Shown here one piece after another: positions 54,477 through 63,269 of a stretch of DNA of 64,000 bases. How positions within the stretch are numbered: position 1 is the first letter of the stretch; each line of letters begins with the position of its first letter. Below the pieces are notes generated by a model. The model ran no database searches. It was not told where the DNA came from and worked only from the letters and a program-made list of their open reading frames with translations. A program made the position numbers and the translations under genes. Origin of the DNA: Bacteroidales bacterium (GTDB lineage: Bacteria; Bacteroidota; Bacteroidia; Bacteroidales; JAIOZK01); contig JAIOZK010000005.1 of NCBI GenBank assembly GCA_021740625.1, positions 62,001 to 126,000 of the forward strand, given 5' to 3'.

Positions 54477-55733
54477 TTAATCCTTTTTAGCTGGTTTAAC
54501 CATGGCAGTTAGTACGGTTCCCACCAGAACGGCAACACCTGTAATGGTAAAGGCCAGAGCAAAGTTGCCGACATCACCAAGTGCTCCTCCCAGGATAGGA
54601 CCAAGGATACCGCCAACACCATAGGCCAGGAAAATGAAGGGATAATTCTGTCCCACGTTTTTGGCCCCAAAAGTATCGGCTGTGATGGTGGGGAACAATG
54701 CAAAATTACCGCCGAAATTGAATCCGATCAGGGTTGCACCTACATAGAGCCAGATTTCGTGTCCTGCCATGAAATTAAACAAAATGACCAGGACTCCCTG
54801 TGTTGCTGTCATGAGCAGGATCGATGTTTTCCTGCCAAGTTTGTCGCTCATGATCCCCCATAAAATTCGTCCCAGTCCGTTGGCCAGGCTAAAAAATACC
54901 GCCATGGCCGTACCTGCTATAGCGCTTGCTTCGGCAAATCCAAGGCCCTGTTCCTGCAATGCTTCGATCGGGTATAGTTTCATAAGACCGATCGACATCA
55001 AACCTGCACCGGCACTGAATACGAAAGTCAGGAATATCAGATAGAACTGTGGTGTACGCAACATTTCATTGCTGGTAAAGTCAATTGTGCCAACTGCTTT
55101 TTTCTGTTCATCTTTCACTTCGGGAGGCACATATCCTTTGGGTTTCCATCCTTGCGGCGGGAAGATCATCCAAATGCCGCCAATGATCACCATGGCTCCG
55201 AAAGCAAGACCATAGATCCAGAAAGTGGTTCCGAGTCCTAAATTCTGTATCAGGTGACCCCAGGCACCGGCTAATTTAACCCAGAGCAATGCACCGAATC
55301 CAAAGCCGGCAACCGCCAGACCTGTGATCATCCCTTTCTTGTCGGGGAACCATTGCATGCCCACGGCGATGGGCACTACGTAAGCGAATCCGATACCGGC
55401 TCCACCAATCAGACCGATCAGGATGACCAGGGCCCAGAAACTGGTTCCACCAATTAATCCCGCAAGAAAATATCCCAGGCCGAGTACGATACCTCCAATG
55501 ATGGCAAGGTTTCGGGGTCCCCATGATTTAAGTTTTTTCCCTGCAAAAACCATAAAAACCGCAAAAGATGCCAGTCCAACTGCGAATACAACCTGTGTTT
55601 CGGTACGTGTCCAGCCTGCATCTGCCAGGCTGGGTGTAAATACTGACCAGGCATAGATTGCGCCCAGGGCTAATTGTATGAGAATTGCACCCAGCACAAC
55701 AAAGCCCCGGCTCATAACTTTTTTATCTTCCAT
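54477..55733 (-). CDS. MFS transporter, oxalate/formate antiporter (OFA) family
   Basis: 418 aa with twelve membrane helices. The start LGAILIQLALGAIYAWSVFTPSL is the OFA signature. IGGAGIGFAYVVPIAVGMQWFPDKKGMITGLAVAGFG and AFGAKNVGQNYPFIFLAYGVGG, shown here only in part, are also typical, and about 35 charged residues form the central loop (PPEVKDEQKKAVG). Members exchange small carboxylates such as oxalate, formate, lactate or pyruvate. Placement directly downstream of acs suggests acetate or another short monocarboxylate, as inference. A terminator separates the two genes. Confidence 0.88.
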   Translation of the reverse strand: MEDKKVMSRGFVVLGAILIQLALGAIYAWSVFTPSLADAGWTRTETQVVFAVGLASFAVFMVFAGKKLKSWGPRNLAIIGGIVLGLGYFLAGLIGGTSFWALVILIGLIGGAGIGFAYVVPIAVGMQWFPDKKGMITGLAVAGFGFGALLWVKLAGAWGHLIQNLGLGTTFWIYGLAFGAMVIIGGIWMIFPPQGWKPKGYVPPEVKDEQKKAVGTIDFTSNEMLRTPQFYLIFLTFVFSAGAGLMSIGLMKLYPIEALQEQGLGFAEASAIAGTAMAVFFSLANGLGRILWGIMSDKLGRKTSILLMTATQGVLVILFNFMAGHEIWLYVGATLIGFNFGGNFALFPTITADTFGAKNVGQNYPFIFLAYGVGGILGPILGGALGDVGNFALAFTITGVAVLVGTVLTAMVKPAKKD

Positions 55734-55768
55734 AGTAAAATCTTTTAATTTGGTTCTGGTAAAAATTG

Positions 55769-55804
55769 AAAAAGCAATCCGGCAACTTTCCGGATTGCTT
55801 TTTG
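55769..55804 (-). terminator. Rho-independent terminator between acs and the MFS gene
   Basis: AAAAAGCAATCCGG (55769-55782) pairs with CCGGATTGCTTTTT around a seven-base loop. On the minus strand it is followed by a T-run, 15 bases after the acs stop codon. Confidence 0.8.
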
Positions 55805-55818
55805 ATTAAAATGAATGA

Positions 55819-57738
55819 TTAGCGTTTTACTTCCACTTTTGCACCGCTGATGATGTCTTCAACAACACCCGGGTCAAGCAATGTGGATGTATCGCCAAGT
55901 TTTGTAGCGTCACCTTCACCGATCTTACGCAAAATCCGGCGCATGATCTTTCCAGAACGCGTTTTGGGCAATCCGCTTACCAGTTGAATTAAATCCGGTT
56001 TGGCAATAGGCCCGATGATTTTGGTCACTGTATCGCGGATATCTTTTTCAATGGTTGCTCTTTCATTATCAGAAAGCTCTTCACAGGTTACATAAGCATA
56101 AATGCCCTGTCCTTTGATCTCGTGCGGGAATCCAACCACTGCACTTTCATTAACCTTGGGATGCTGGTTGATGGCGTCTTCAACTTCAGCAGTGCCGATG
56201 CGGTGACCTGAAACATTGATCACATCATCCACACGTCCCATGATCCTGTAATAGCCTTCTTCATCTCTTTTGGCACCGTCTCCGGTGAAATAGAGATTTT
56301 TGTAAGTTGAGAAATAGGTCAGGCGGCATCTTTCATGATCGCCCCAGGTAGAGCGAAGCATGCCCGGCCAGGGGAATTTGATGCACAAGTTGCCTTCCAC
56401 GCCATTGCCTTTCAGCTCGTTTCCTTCGTTGTCGACCAGGATGGGCTGAATCCCCGGCAAGGGTAAGGTTGCATAGGAAGGTTTTGTAGGTGTGATACCG
56501 GCAAGAGGTGTAATCATGATACCACCGGTTTCTGTTTGCCACCATGTATCGACAATGGGGCATTTTCCTTTTCCTACGATATCGTGATACCATCTCCAGG
56601 CTTCTTCATTGATGGGTTCACCCACCGTACCCAGCACCTTGAGGGAACTCAGGTCGTGGCTGGTGACGAATTCATTGCCCTGGGCGATCAAAGCACGAAT
56701 GGCAGTAGGCGCAGTATAGAATTGATTCACCTTGTATTTGTCAACAATATCCCAGAAACGTCCTGCGTCCGGCCAGGTGGGAACACCTTCAAACATGATG
56801 GAGGTAGCACCGGCCAGCAGGGGTCCGTATACTATGTATGAGTGGCCTGTTACCCAGCCAATATCGGCTGTGCACCAGTAAATGTCACCTTCTTTATACT
56901 GGAATACATTTTTAAAGGTATATTCGGCAAATACCATATATCCGGCGGTCGTGTGCAGAACACCTTTGGGTTTACCAGTAGAACCGGATGTATAAAGGAT
57001 GAAAAGTGTATCTTCAGCATCCATAATTTCTGGTTCACAATTGGAATCAACTCCTTCAATGAAGTCATGCCACCAGATATCCATACCTTCTTTCATGTCG
57101 ACCTGGGTACCTGTCCTTTTTAATACCACTGTGGTTTTAACAGATGTACAATCCACCAAAGCCTCGTCCACGATCGCCTTCAGTCCAATATTTTTGGTGC
57201 CGCGGTAAGCTCCGTCTGATGTGATTACCATGACACATTCCGAATCGTTGATGCGGTCGGCCAGCGACTGGGCTGAAAAACCTGCAAATACGATGGAATG
57301 AATGGCCCCAATTCTTGCGCAAGCCAGCATGGAAATGGCCAATTCAGGAACCATAGGAAGGTAGATCGCAACACGGTCACCTTTTTTAACACCTTGTTTT
57401 TTCAATGCATTGGCAAATTGCGAAACTTTCTCATATAATTCGCCATATGTCAGCTTTACGGTGTCTTCCTTCGGATCGTTAGGTTCCCAGATAATGGCAA
57501 CCTGATCTTTTCTTTCTTTCAGGTTTCTTTCGAAAATATTTTCGGTAACGTTTAATTTACCGTTTACAAACCAGTTTACATCCGGGTCCTTAAAATTCCA
57601 ATCCAGTACTTTGTCCCATTTCTTATGCCAAATGTAATCTTCGGCAATGTTGCCCCAAAAACCTTCCGGGTCGGTCACACTTTCATTATACTTTTGCAAG
57701 TATTCGACCAGGCTCGTGATTTGATTCTTCATATTCAA
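55819..57738 (-). CDS. acs: Acetyl-CoA synthetase (AMP-forming)
   Basis: 639 aa (MNMKNQ; the Met at codon 3 is an alternative start). It activates acetate with ATP and CoA to acetyl-CoA. Motifs: ILYTSGSTGKPKGVLHT (AMP-binding P-loop), DTWWQTETGGIMITP, YFTGDGAKRDEEGYY, GRVDDVINVSGHRIGTAEVE, and LPKTRSGKIMRRILRK near the end. The Lys in SGK (about residue 597) is the one reversibly acetylated by Pat-type acetyltransferases in enteric bacteria, and a Pat-like fusion is encoded 2 kb away. Normal length. Confidence 0.96.
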   Translation of the reverse strand: MNMKNQITSLVEYLQKYNESVTDPEGFWGNIAEDYIWHKKWDKVLDWNFKDPDVNWFVNGKLNVTENIFERNLKERKDQVAIIWEPNDPKEDTVKLTYGELYEKVSQFANALKKQGVKKGDRVAIYLPMVPELAISMLACARIGAIHSIVFAGFSAQSLADRINDSECVMVITSDGAYRGTKNIGLKAIVDEALVDCTSVKTTVVLKRTGTQVDMKEGMDIWWHDFIEGVDSNCEPEIMDAEDTLFILYTSGSTGKPKGVLHTTAGYMVFAEYTFKNVFQYKEGDIYWCTADIGWVTGHSYIVYGPLLAGATSIMFEGVPTWPDAGRFWDIVDKYKVNQFYTAPTAIRALIAQGNEFVTSHDLSSLKVLGTVGEPINEEAWRWYHDIVGKGKCPIVDTWWQTETGGIMITPLAGITPTKPSYATLPLPGIQPILVDNEGNELKGNGVEGNLCIKFPWPGMLRSTWGDHERCRLTYFSTYKNLYFTGDGAKRDEEGYYRIMGRVDDVINVSGHRIGTAEVEDAINQHPKVNESAVVGFPHEIKGQGIYAYVTCEELSDNERATIEKDIRDTVTKIIGPIAKPDLIQLVSGLPKTRSGKIMRRILRKIGEGDATKLGDTSTLLDPGVVEDIISGAKVEVKR

Positions 57739-57880
57739 TCTGTTTTTATAAAATTTTGGTTAGTAAATAAGAATTAATTTTTCATTCTATAAATTAAACT
57801 GTTAAATTGTTAATAATTTAACAACTGTATTTAAAAAATATATGTTTTTCTGTTTTTTGCCGGTTAAATTCTTCGAATCC

Positions 57881-57888
57881 CAAAGATA
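57881..57888 (-). promoter_or_regulatory. -7 box (TAnnTTTG) candidate for acs
   Basis: Plus-strand CAAAGATA reads TATCTTTG on the minus strand, about 143 bp upstream of acs. It implies a long AT-rich leader; no other good candidate is closer. Confidence 0.3.
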
Positions 57889-57962
57889 AATTTTTTTTCA
57901 ATGTAGCCGTTTTTAAGGGGATATTTAGAACAATTACAAATATCTCCGACATCGATATTGAG

Positions 57963-57970
57963 TAACTTTG
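57963..57970 (+). promoter_or_regulatory. -7 box (TAnnTTTG) for the 3-hydroxyacyl-CoA dehydrogenase gene
   Basis: TAACTTTG lies 63 bp upstream of ATG 58034, in the 295-bp gap divergent from acs. Apart from the two -7 boxes I see nothing else in that gap. Confidence 0.4.
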
Positions 57971-58033
57971 TAAATTGAAATTTCATTCGTATTTTTAATC
58001 TGATTGAATTATCATAAATGTTTTGAAAACCTT

Positions 58034-59005
58034 ATGAAAAAAGAGCGCTTAGAAGATTTTAGCCTGGGAGGTGATGCTACAAAAAAATCCGGTGTTTTTA
58101 AACTGGGCATTGTAGGATGTGGCACAATGGGCCAGGAAATTGCAATGACAGCCAGTTCAAGGGGAATTGAAGTGGTTTTTATCGATGTCTCCGACGAGAG
58201 GATACAAACAGTCATGAATTCCATCGAATCACAACTACAAGAGAAAATTAATCATTGGGGGATGACATCATCCGATATGAAATCTATCTTGTCGAGGATT
58301 CATGGATATGTTGGTTACGAAGTATTGCGCGAATGCCGGATGGTGATTGAAGCCGTTATGTCGAAAAAAAATAACAGCAGCCTGCCTTTGCGACACGAAA
58401 TATTTGAAAAGATAGAGAATGTGGTGGACCGGGAAACAGTAATTGCCTCCAATGCTTCCACGAAAGTGATCGATGATCTTTCTGTGGTTCTTGAACATCC
58501 CGAGAGAGCCATTGGCATGCATTTTCTCAGCCCGGTGATGGATGTTGAAGTGATTGAAATTAACCGAAGCTGGAAAACATCGGATGATGCTTTTAAGACG
58601 GTTGTGCAGTTAGCAAAAATGATGAATAAGCAGATCATCCATGTAAACGGGACTCCGGGCAATGTGAGTACACGGATCATCATTCCGATGATCAATGAAG
58701 CCTGCCAGCTTCTGATGGAAGGGGTTAGTACCGTGAAGGAAATCGATGAATGTATGCAATTTGGCTTTGGGATGCAACTCGGGCCTTTTGCCCTGGCTGA
58801 TAAAATTGGCCTGGACAAACTGATCAAATGGATGGAAGGCCTGTTCAACGAATATGGCAACATGATATATAAACCCTCTCCAATTTTAAAACGCCTTGTT
58901 CGGGCAGGTTTTGTAGGCATGCATGCTGGTGAAGGTTTTTATATTTATGAAAATGGCGAAAGAAAAGAAAAACAAGGGAGCATATACAGCCTGGGGAAAG
59001 ATTAG
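58034..59005 (+). CDS. 3-hydroxyacyl-CoA dehydrogenase (3-hydroxybutyryl-CoA dehydrogenase-like)
   Basis: 323 aa counted from ATG 58034 (MKKERLEDFSLGG); a TTG ten codons earlier is less likely. The NAD-binding loop is LGIVGCGTMGQEIAM, followed by ASNASTKVIDDLS, the catalytic region GMHFLSPVMDVEVIEI, and the C-terminal dimer domain with GFGMQLGPFALADKIGLD and AGFVGMHAGEGFYIY. It oxidises 3-hydroxyacyl-CoA to 3-ketoacyl-CoA or works in reverse in butyrate formation. The N-terminal 25 residues exceed the usual start. The acetate kinase gene follows after 174 bases. Confidence 0.88.
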   Translation: MKKERLEDFSLGGDATKKSGVFKLGIVGCGTMGQEIAMTASSRGIEVVFIDVSDERIQTVMNSIESQLQEKINHWGMTSSDMKSILSRIHGYVGYEVLRECRMVIEAVMSKKNNSSLPLRHEIFEKIENVVDRETVIASNASTKVIDDLSVVLEHPERAIGMHFLSPVMDVEVIEINRSWKTSDDAFKTVVQLAKMMNKQIIHVNGTPGNVSTRIIIPMINEACQLLMEGVSTVKEIDECMQFGFGMQLGPFALADKIGLDKLIKWMEGLFNEYGNMIYKPSPILKRLVRAGFVGMHAGEGFYIYENGERKEKQGSIYSLGKD

Positions 59006-59018
59006 TTTTGAATTTTGA

Positions 59019-59036
59019 TCCCGAAAGTTTTCGGGA
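59019..59036 (+). terminator. Stem-loop after the dehydrogenase gene
   Basis: TCCCGAAA (59019-59026) and TTTCGGGA (59029-59036) form a perfect eight-bp stem with a two-base loop, 13 bases after the stop codon. The following T-run is short, so termination is plausible but not certain. Confidence 0.45.
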
Positions 59037-59068
59037 GAGTTTTGAAGTTTGAGTAATGGTTTATAACA

Positions 59069-59118
59069 ATTGAGCAATCGAACAATTGAGCATTCGAGAA
59101 TTCGAGCAATCGAGCAAT
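59069..59118. repeat. GAGCAATC/ATTCGAG short tandem repeats
   Basis: Degenerate units of 8-10 bases (TTGAGCAATCGAA, TTGAGCATTCGAG, TTCGAGCAATCGAG) follow one another over 50 bases. There are no spacers of CRISPR type. It is probably a simple-sequence repeat in the acetate kinase leader. Confidence 0.5.
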
Positions 59119-59179
59119 AGCTTATCTCAGGATTGATTGAAAGACATTAATACGTTCATTTTAGCAAATAGATTAGATT

Positions 59180-60376
59180 ATGAAAATACTCGTACTGAAT
59201 TGCGGCAGTTCATCCATCAAATATCAGTTGTTTAATATTGAGAAGGAAGAATTGCTTGCAAAGGGATTGGTTGAAAAAGTCGGTTTAAACGGATCGGCAT
59301 TGAAAAACAAAAGAAACGATGGTGATGAGGTTAGGTTGGAAGGAGAGATCCTGGATCATCAGCAAGGGATCGAATACATCCTGGGTGTTTTGACCAGTGA
59401 AGAACATGGAAGTTTAAAATCATTGGAGGAAATCGATGCGGTCGGGCATCGTGTGGTACACGGGGGTGAAAAGTTTAACTCTAGTGTTTTGATCACCGAC
59501 GAAGTGATCAAAAAAATGGAAGAGTGCATAGATCTGGCTCCCTTGCACAATCCGCCCAACCTCAAAGGTATTTATTCAATGAAAAGGCTTCTTCCAGATG
59601 TTCCGCAGGCAGGTGTGTTCGACACCGCTTTCCACCAGAGCATGCCTGAGTACTCCTACATGTACGCCATTCCATATTCCCTTTATAAAAAGTATGGATT
59701 GAGGCGGTATGGCTTCCATGGGACAAGCCACAGATATGTTTCGAAAAGGGCATGTGCGATGCTGGATGTGAATTATGAAGATCAGAAGATCATTACATGT
59801 CACCTGGGAAACGGTTCATCCATTGCGGCGATCAAGAACGGCAAATCCCTGGATACATCCATGGGACTTACTCCCGTGGAAGGCCTGATGATGGGTACAC
59901 GCACTGGCGACCTGGACCTGGGTGTTTTGCTGTATATCATGGAAAAAGAAGAAATCGGAACCGGAACAGCCAATAAGTTGATCAACAAGCATAGCGGAGT
60001 GCTGGGAGTTTCAGGTGTTTCTTCAGATATGCGGGAGATTGAAAATGCTGCTGCCGAAGGTAATGAGAGAGCAAAACTTTCGCTGAATATGTTCCACTAC
60101 CGCATTAGGAAATATATTGGCGCTTATGCTGCCGCCATGGGAGGCGTGGATATCCTGGTTTTTACAGGCGGGATCGGGGAAAACGGGCAGGAAACCCGCG
60201 AAGCCATTATGAGAGATTTTGAATACCTGGGCTTGACATTCGATCAGAAAAAGAACCATTGTTCAAGGGGCAAAGAAGAAATTCTGAGCACTGGGGATTC
60301 AAAAGTTAAAGCGCTGGTTGTCCCCACAAATGAAGAGCTGGTAATTGCCAGGGATACTTTTGAGATTGTTCGGTGA
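59180..60376 (+). CDS. ackA: Acetate kinase
   Basis: 398 aa, full length. It interconverts acetyl phosphate and ADP with acetate and ATP. Family motifs: LNCGSSSIKYQLFN at the start, GHRVVHGGEKF, VFDTAFHQSMP, RRYGFHGTSHRYVS, CHLGNGSSIAAI, GLMMGTRTGDLDLG and FTGGIGENG. No phosphotransacetylase gene is adjacent in this window, which is unusual because ackA and pta often sit together. A terminator lies downstream. Confidence 0.96.
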   Translation: MKILVLNCGSSSIKYQLFNIEKEELLAKGLVEKVGLNGSALKNKRNDGDEVRLEGEILDHQQGIEYILGVLTSEEHGSLKSLEEIDAVGHRVVHGGEKFNSSVLITDEVIKKMEECIDLAPLHNPPNLKGIYSMKRLLPDVPQAGVFDTAFHQSMPEYSYMYAIPYSLYKKYGLRRYGFHGTSHRYVSKRACAMLDVNYEDQKIITCHLGNGSSIAAIKNGKSLDTSMGLTPVEGLMMGTRTGDLDLGVLLYIMEKEEIGTGTANKLINKHSGVLGVSGVSSDMREIENAAAEGNERAKLSLNMFHYRIRKYIGAYAAAMGGVDILVFTGGIGENGQETREAIMRDFEYLGLTFDQKKNHCSRGKEEILSTGDSKVKALVVPTNEELVIARDTFEIVR

Positions 60377-60553
60377 TGGGAGACGATAGACAGAAGACGA
60401 AAGTAGGTTAAATGGATGGTAACTTCGATCTGGTATTCTGTGTAATTGTCATTTTTTGGATAATTTAAACCTGACGGGTTTACATATACATTTTACTCCT
60501 ATACCCTTATACCTTTATACCCCTGAACCCAAAACCTCATCCTCTTAAAAAAT

Positions 60554-60588
60554 AAAAGCCGGATCATTGAGCAATGACCCGGCTTTTA
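60554..60588. terminator. Bidirectional terminator between ackA and yebC
   Basis: AAAAGCCGG (60554-60562) pairs with CCGGCTTTT (60579-60587), and an inner TCATTG/CAATGA stem continues the hairpin. A and T runs on both sides allow use by both converging genes. Confidence 0.8.
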
Positions 60589-60609
60589 TAATCTTTCGGC
60601 TAAATTATC

Positions 60610-61356
60610 TCATTCCATTTCCGCCATCATCTCATCCGTAATCTCAAGATTATGATAAACATTCTGGACATCATCGTCATCTTCAAATGTTTCAATGACC
60701 TTGAGGATTTTCTGGGCTGATTCTTTATCCAGACTGATCCTTTCATGTGGTATCCTTTCCAGTTTCTGACTTTCGGGTTCAATCTTCATCTCTTCCAGTT
60801 TTTTTTGCATATTGCCGAAATCTTCCATGGAAGTTGTCACCGTGATGAAACCATCATCTTCCTCGAAATCTTCGGCACCGGCATCGATCATTTCCAATTC
60901 GAATTCTTCCTTATCTTCGATCAGGGAAGCGGGGATGATAAAGATCCCTTTGCGGTCGAAAAGAAAGTTGAGGGAACCATTCTTGCTCAGGTTGCCATCG
61001 TACTTATTAAAAATAGATCGCACGCTGCTGACTGTCCTTTGTGTATTGTCTGTGGTGCATTCGAGGTATACGGCGATGCCATGTGAAAGGTAACCTTCGT
61101 ATGTGACCTCTTCGAAAGCCGATGCATCCTTGTCTTTTCCTTTGTTGATGGCTCTTTCGATATTGTCTTTGGGCATGCTGGCACCCTTTGCGTTCGCAAT
61201 GGCCAGTCGTAGCCTGGGATTGGCTTCCGGATCGTAACCGCCTTCTTTCACGGCTACTGTTATTTCTTTGATGATCTTCGAAAAGATCTTGGAGCGCTTT
61301 GCATCCTTTGCGCCCTTCTTATGTTTGATGGTTGACCATTTATTGTGACCGGACAT
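60610..61356 (-). CDS. yebC: YebC/PmpR-family protein
   Basis: 248 aa, full length. Typical start SGHNKWSTIKHKKGAKDAKR, then NPRLRLAIANAKGASMPKDNIERAI, VYLECTTDNTQRTVSSVRSIF and GSLNFLFDRKGIF. The family was first annotated as DNA-binding transcriptional regulators; recent work links YebC proteins to ribosome function at polyproline stretches. A -7 box at 61401-61408 supports the start. Confidence 0.94.
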   Translation of the reverse strand: MSGHNKWSTIKHKKGAKDAKRSKIFSKIIKEITVAVKEGGYDPEANPRLRLAIANAKGASMPKDNIERAINKGKDKDASAFEEVTYEGYLSHGIAVYLECTTDNTQRTVSSVRSIFNKYDGNLSKNGSLNFLFDRKGIFIIPASLIEDKEEFELEMIDAGAEDFEEDDGFITVTTSMEDFGNMQKKLEEMKIEPESQKLERIPHERISLDKESAQKILKVIETFEDDDDVQNVYHNLEITDEMMAEME

Positions 61357-61400
61357 ATCTATAAATATTTGCTTGGATTTTGTTCTTTTTCAAAGAGTAG

Positions 61401-61408
61401 CAAAATTA
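61401..61408 (-). promoter_or_regulatory. -7 box (TAnnTTTG) for yebC
   Basis: Plus-strand CAAAATTA reads TAATTTTG on the minus strand, 44 bp upstream of the yebC start. Confidence 0.45.
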
Positions 61409-61509
61409 ACAAAAAAACAAGAAATTTATTGCAGGAAAGGGGATTATGCAGATATAAAATTGCATTTATATCAGAACTTCTTCTGTAAGTAAAATCAATT
61501 ATGCCTCCA

Positions 61510-61537
61510 ATCCGCCTTCATCAAAACTTCGGCGGAT
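61510..61537. repeat. Short palindromic element (ATCCGCC...GGCGGAT), copy 2
   Basis: ATCCGCC (61510-61516) and GGCGGAT (61531-61537) are inverted with a 14-base centre, the same arms and spacing as at 34360-34387. Confidence 0.5.
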
Positions 61538-61543
61538 AAATAG

Positions 61544-61576
61544 AAAAAAGCTCCACGGAAATTCCATGAAGCTTTT
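61544..61576 (-). terminator. Terminator after the GIN-domain gene
   Basis: A 15-bp stem with two mismatches (AAAAGCTCCACGGAA against TTCCATGAAGCTTTT) lies 20 bases after the stop on the minus strand and is followed there by a T-run. Confidence 0.6.
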
Positions 61577-61596
61577 ACCCTGGGGTAATGTGGAAA

Positions 61597-63201
61597 TTAC
61601 AACCCGACAAGAGTTAAACCTACCGAGAACGGGTACAACTCCGGTCCCTTTCCTTCTTTGAACAGGGTGGTGATGGAATAGGTGCCGAATAGATTTACCC
61701 AGCCCCAGCCAATGCGCACGGTAGCATCAGCTTTGAAAGGGTTCAGGTGAAAATCATCCCTGACCTTTGATTTTTTTGTGCCGGGCGACTGGAATTTAAT
61801 ACCGGGAACGGGAACTTTATTTCCTGTTTCCGGATCTACTTCCAGCCATGTGTATTCTTTATTGGTTTCATTGTAATATTGTTTGGTATGTGATGCAAAG
61901 CGCAATCCGAATACCATTCCGGCAGCAATGTGAAAACTATTGACCTTTCTTTTGGCATTGGTCTGGAATTCCAGCAGGAGCGGAACTTCAACATAATTTA
62001 CAACCAGCTTGCTTTTTTTCATGGAAATACCATCATTGAAATAGCCTTTAATAGAGGAAGAGTCAGGCACCAGGCTTACATTATCATCAAAACGGTAATT
62101 GTTGATCTCCCAGCCAAGCCCTGTAACAAGCCCCCATTTCTGGTTCCGGCACAAATTCAGGTTCTGTTCAAAGATATTGATCCCAACCTTGATGGACTTT
62201 GTCATGTTGAGGTCAAGGTATTCAAATTCAGGTCCGTAGTTCATGGTATTGTCAGGCGTCAGGAACCCATTCACACCCAGGTCGAAACCGGCCCAGTGTC
62301 CGTTGAATTTGGGTTTCTTTTTGTGCTTTTTGTAAACTACATTACCGTCATCATCCACTATGATCTTGTGGTTTCCGAAAATGATCTCCGTTGTATCTCC
62401 CTTTTCATCTACGGTAATATTCATGCTTTCGTAGCTGAACCTTTCCTTGTCTTCATTCCATTCGGACTTTACTTTTATTTCCGGATCGGTTTTCACAATT
62501 ACAGCATCCGCATCATGTTTCCTTATCGTTTGCGGGCTGCCTTCGTAGCGTACATCTGCGGCTCCAGATTCATTGATGTCAAGCTCCTCTGTGGCTGCAA
62601 CCATCACACTGGAAGCTCCACTGGCTTCTGCATAGGCACTCTTTACCTTCATGTTCCTGGAGTTGACATCTGTTGCACCGCTCGCGTTAATATATAATTC
62701 TTCGGCTTGACCTTTCAGGTCAACTTCGGAGGCGCCTGATGCGTTCACTTCAATTTCCTCGGTGATCAGGTTGAGTTTGAGTTCGGATGCACCGCTGGCA
62801 GTAATTTCAATTTCATCCTGCCGAAAAGCTTCTGGGATTTTGACCTCTGCAGCACCGTGAACGTTCATTTCAGTGAGAGAAGGCATCTCGATGTACACAT
62901 TCAGTTCGGTGAAGTTTTTGATCCCTTTAGACTTAATATGAAGTTTGTCATCAAGCAGTTCTAACCGCATATTGTCATGCAGGTTTTCATCCGTTTCGAT
63001 GATCACCTTAAAATTTTCTGCTTGTTTTATGATCACTTCAAAAGCACCCCCAACCTCGATTTCATCAAATCCGGCAAAATTGTAATGCTTTTCAATCACA
63101 TTCTTGTTTCCTTTTTCATTCTGGGCTTGCAGGTGCATGCATGGAAGTGTCATCAGCACCATCATGAAGATTCCAAAAATAATTGTTTGATTTCTTTTCA
63201 T
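61597..63201 (-). CDS. GIN-domain (DUF2807) adhesin-like protein with C-terminal outer-membrane barrel
   Basis: 534 aa. Signal peptide 1-27 (ending LQAQ). Residues 35-230 are a GIN/DUF2807 beta-helix (FDEIEVGGAFEVIIKQ) with a ladder of Ser-Gly-Ala turns: HGAAEV at 115, ASGASE at 135, NASGASE at 153, NASGATD at 172, ASGASS at 193 and ESGAAD at 211, about one every 19 residues. A linker follows, then residues 290-534 form a small outer-membrane barrel starting WAGFDLGVNGF. So the beta-helix may be anchored by its own barrel. Its role is unknown. It lies downstream of a membrane-anchored protein gene with a gap of 68 bases. Confidence 0.8.
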   Translation of the reverse strand: MKRNQTIIFGIFMMVLMTLPCMHLQAQNEKGNKNVIEKHYNFAGFDEIEVGGAFEVIIKQAENFKVIIETDENLHDNMRLELLDDKLHIKSKGIKNFTELNVYIEMPSLTEMNVHGAAEVKIPEAFRQDEIEITASGASELKLNLITEEIEVNASGASEVDLKGQAEELYINASGATDVNSRNMKVKSAYAEASGASSVMVAATEELDINESGAADVRYEGSPQTIRKHDADAVIVKTDPEIKVKSEWNEDKERFSYESMNITVDEKGDTTEIIFGNHKIIVDDDGNVVYKKHKKKPKFNGHWAGFDLGVNGFLTPDNTMNYGPEFEYLDLNMTKSIKVGINIFEQNLNLCRNQKWGLVTGLGWEINNYRFDDNVSLVPDSSSIKGYFNDGISMKKSKLVVNYVEVPLLLEFQTNAKRKVNSFHIAAGMVFGLRFASHTKQYYNETNKEYTWLEVDPETGNKVPVPGIKFQSPGTKKSKVRDDFHLNPFKADATVRIGWGWVNLFGTYSITTLFKEGKGPELYPFSVGLTLVGL

Positions 63202-63269
63202 GATTAAATTGTTTTTTTGTTCGACATTTTGATCCTAGGACGGGAAGCTGTAAAAGAAAGTTACAGGTC

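Noticed and set aside
59069-59118. Possible CRISPR-like repeats
   Set aside because: Units are 8-10 bases with no spacers, so this is a simple tandem repeat.
61930-62697. Plus-strand open frame of 255 codons
   Set aside because: It is antisense to the GIN-domain gene; the apparent length comes from codon bias of the real gene.
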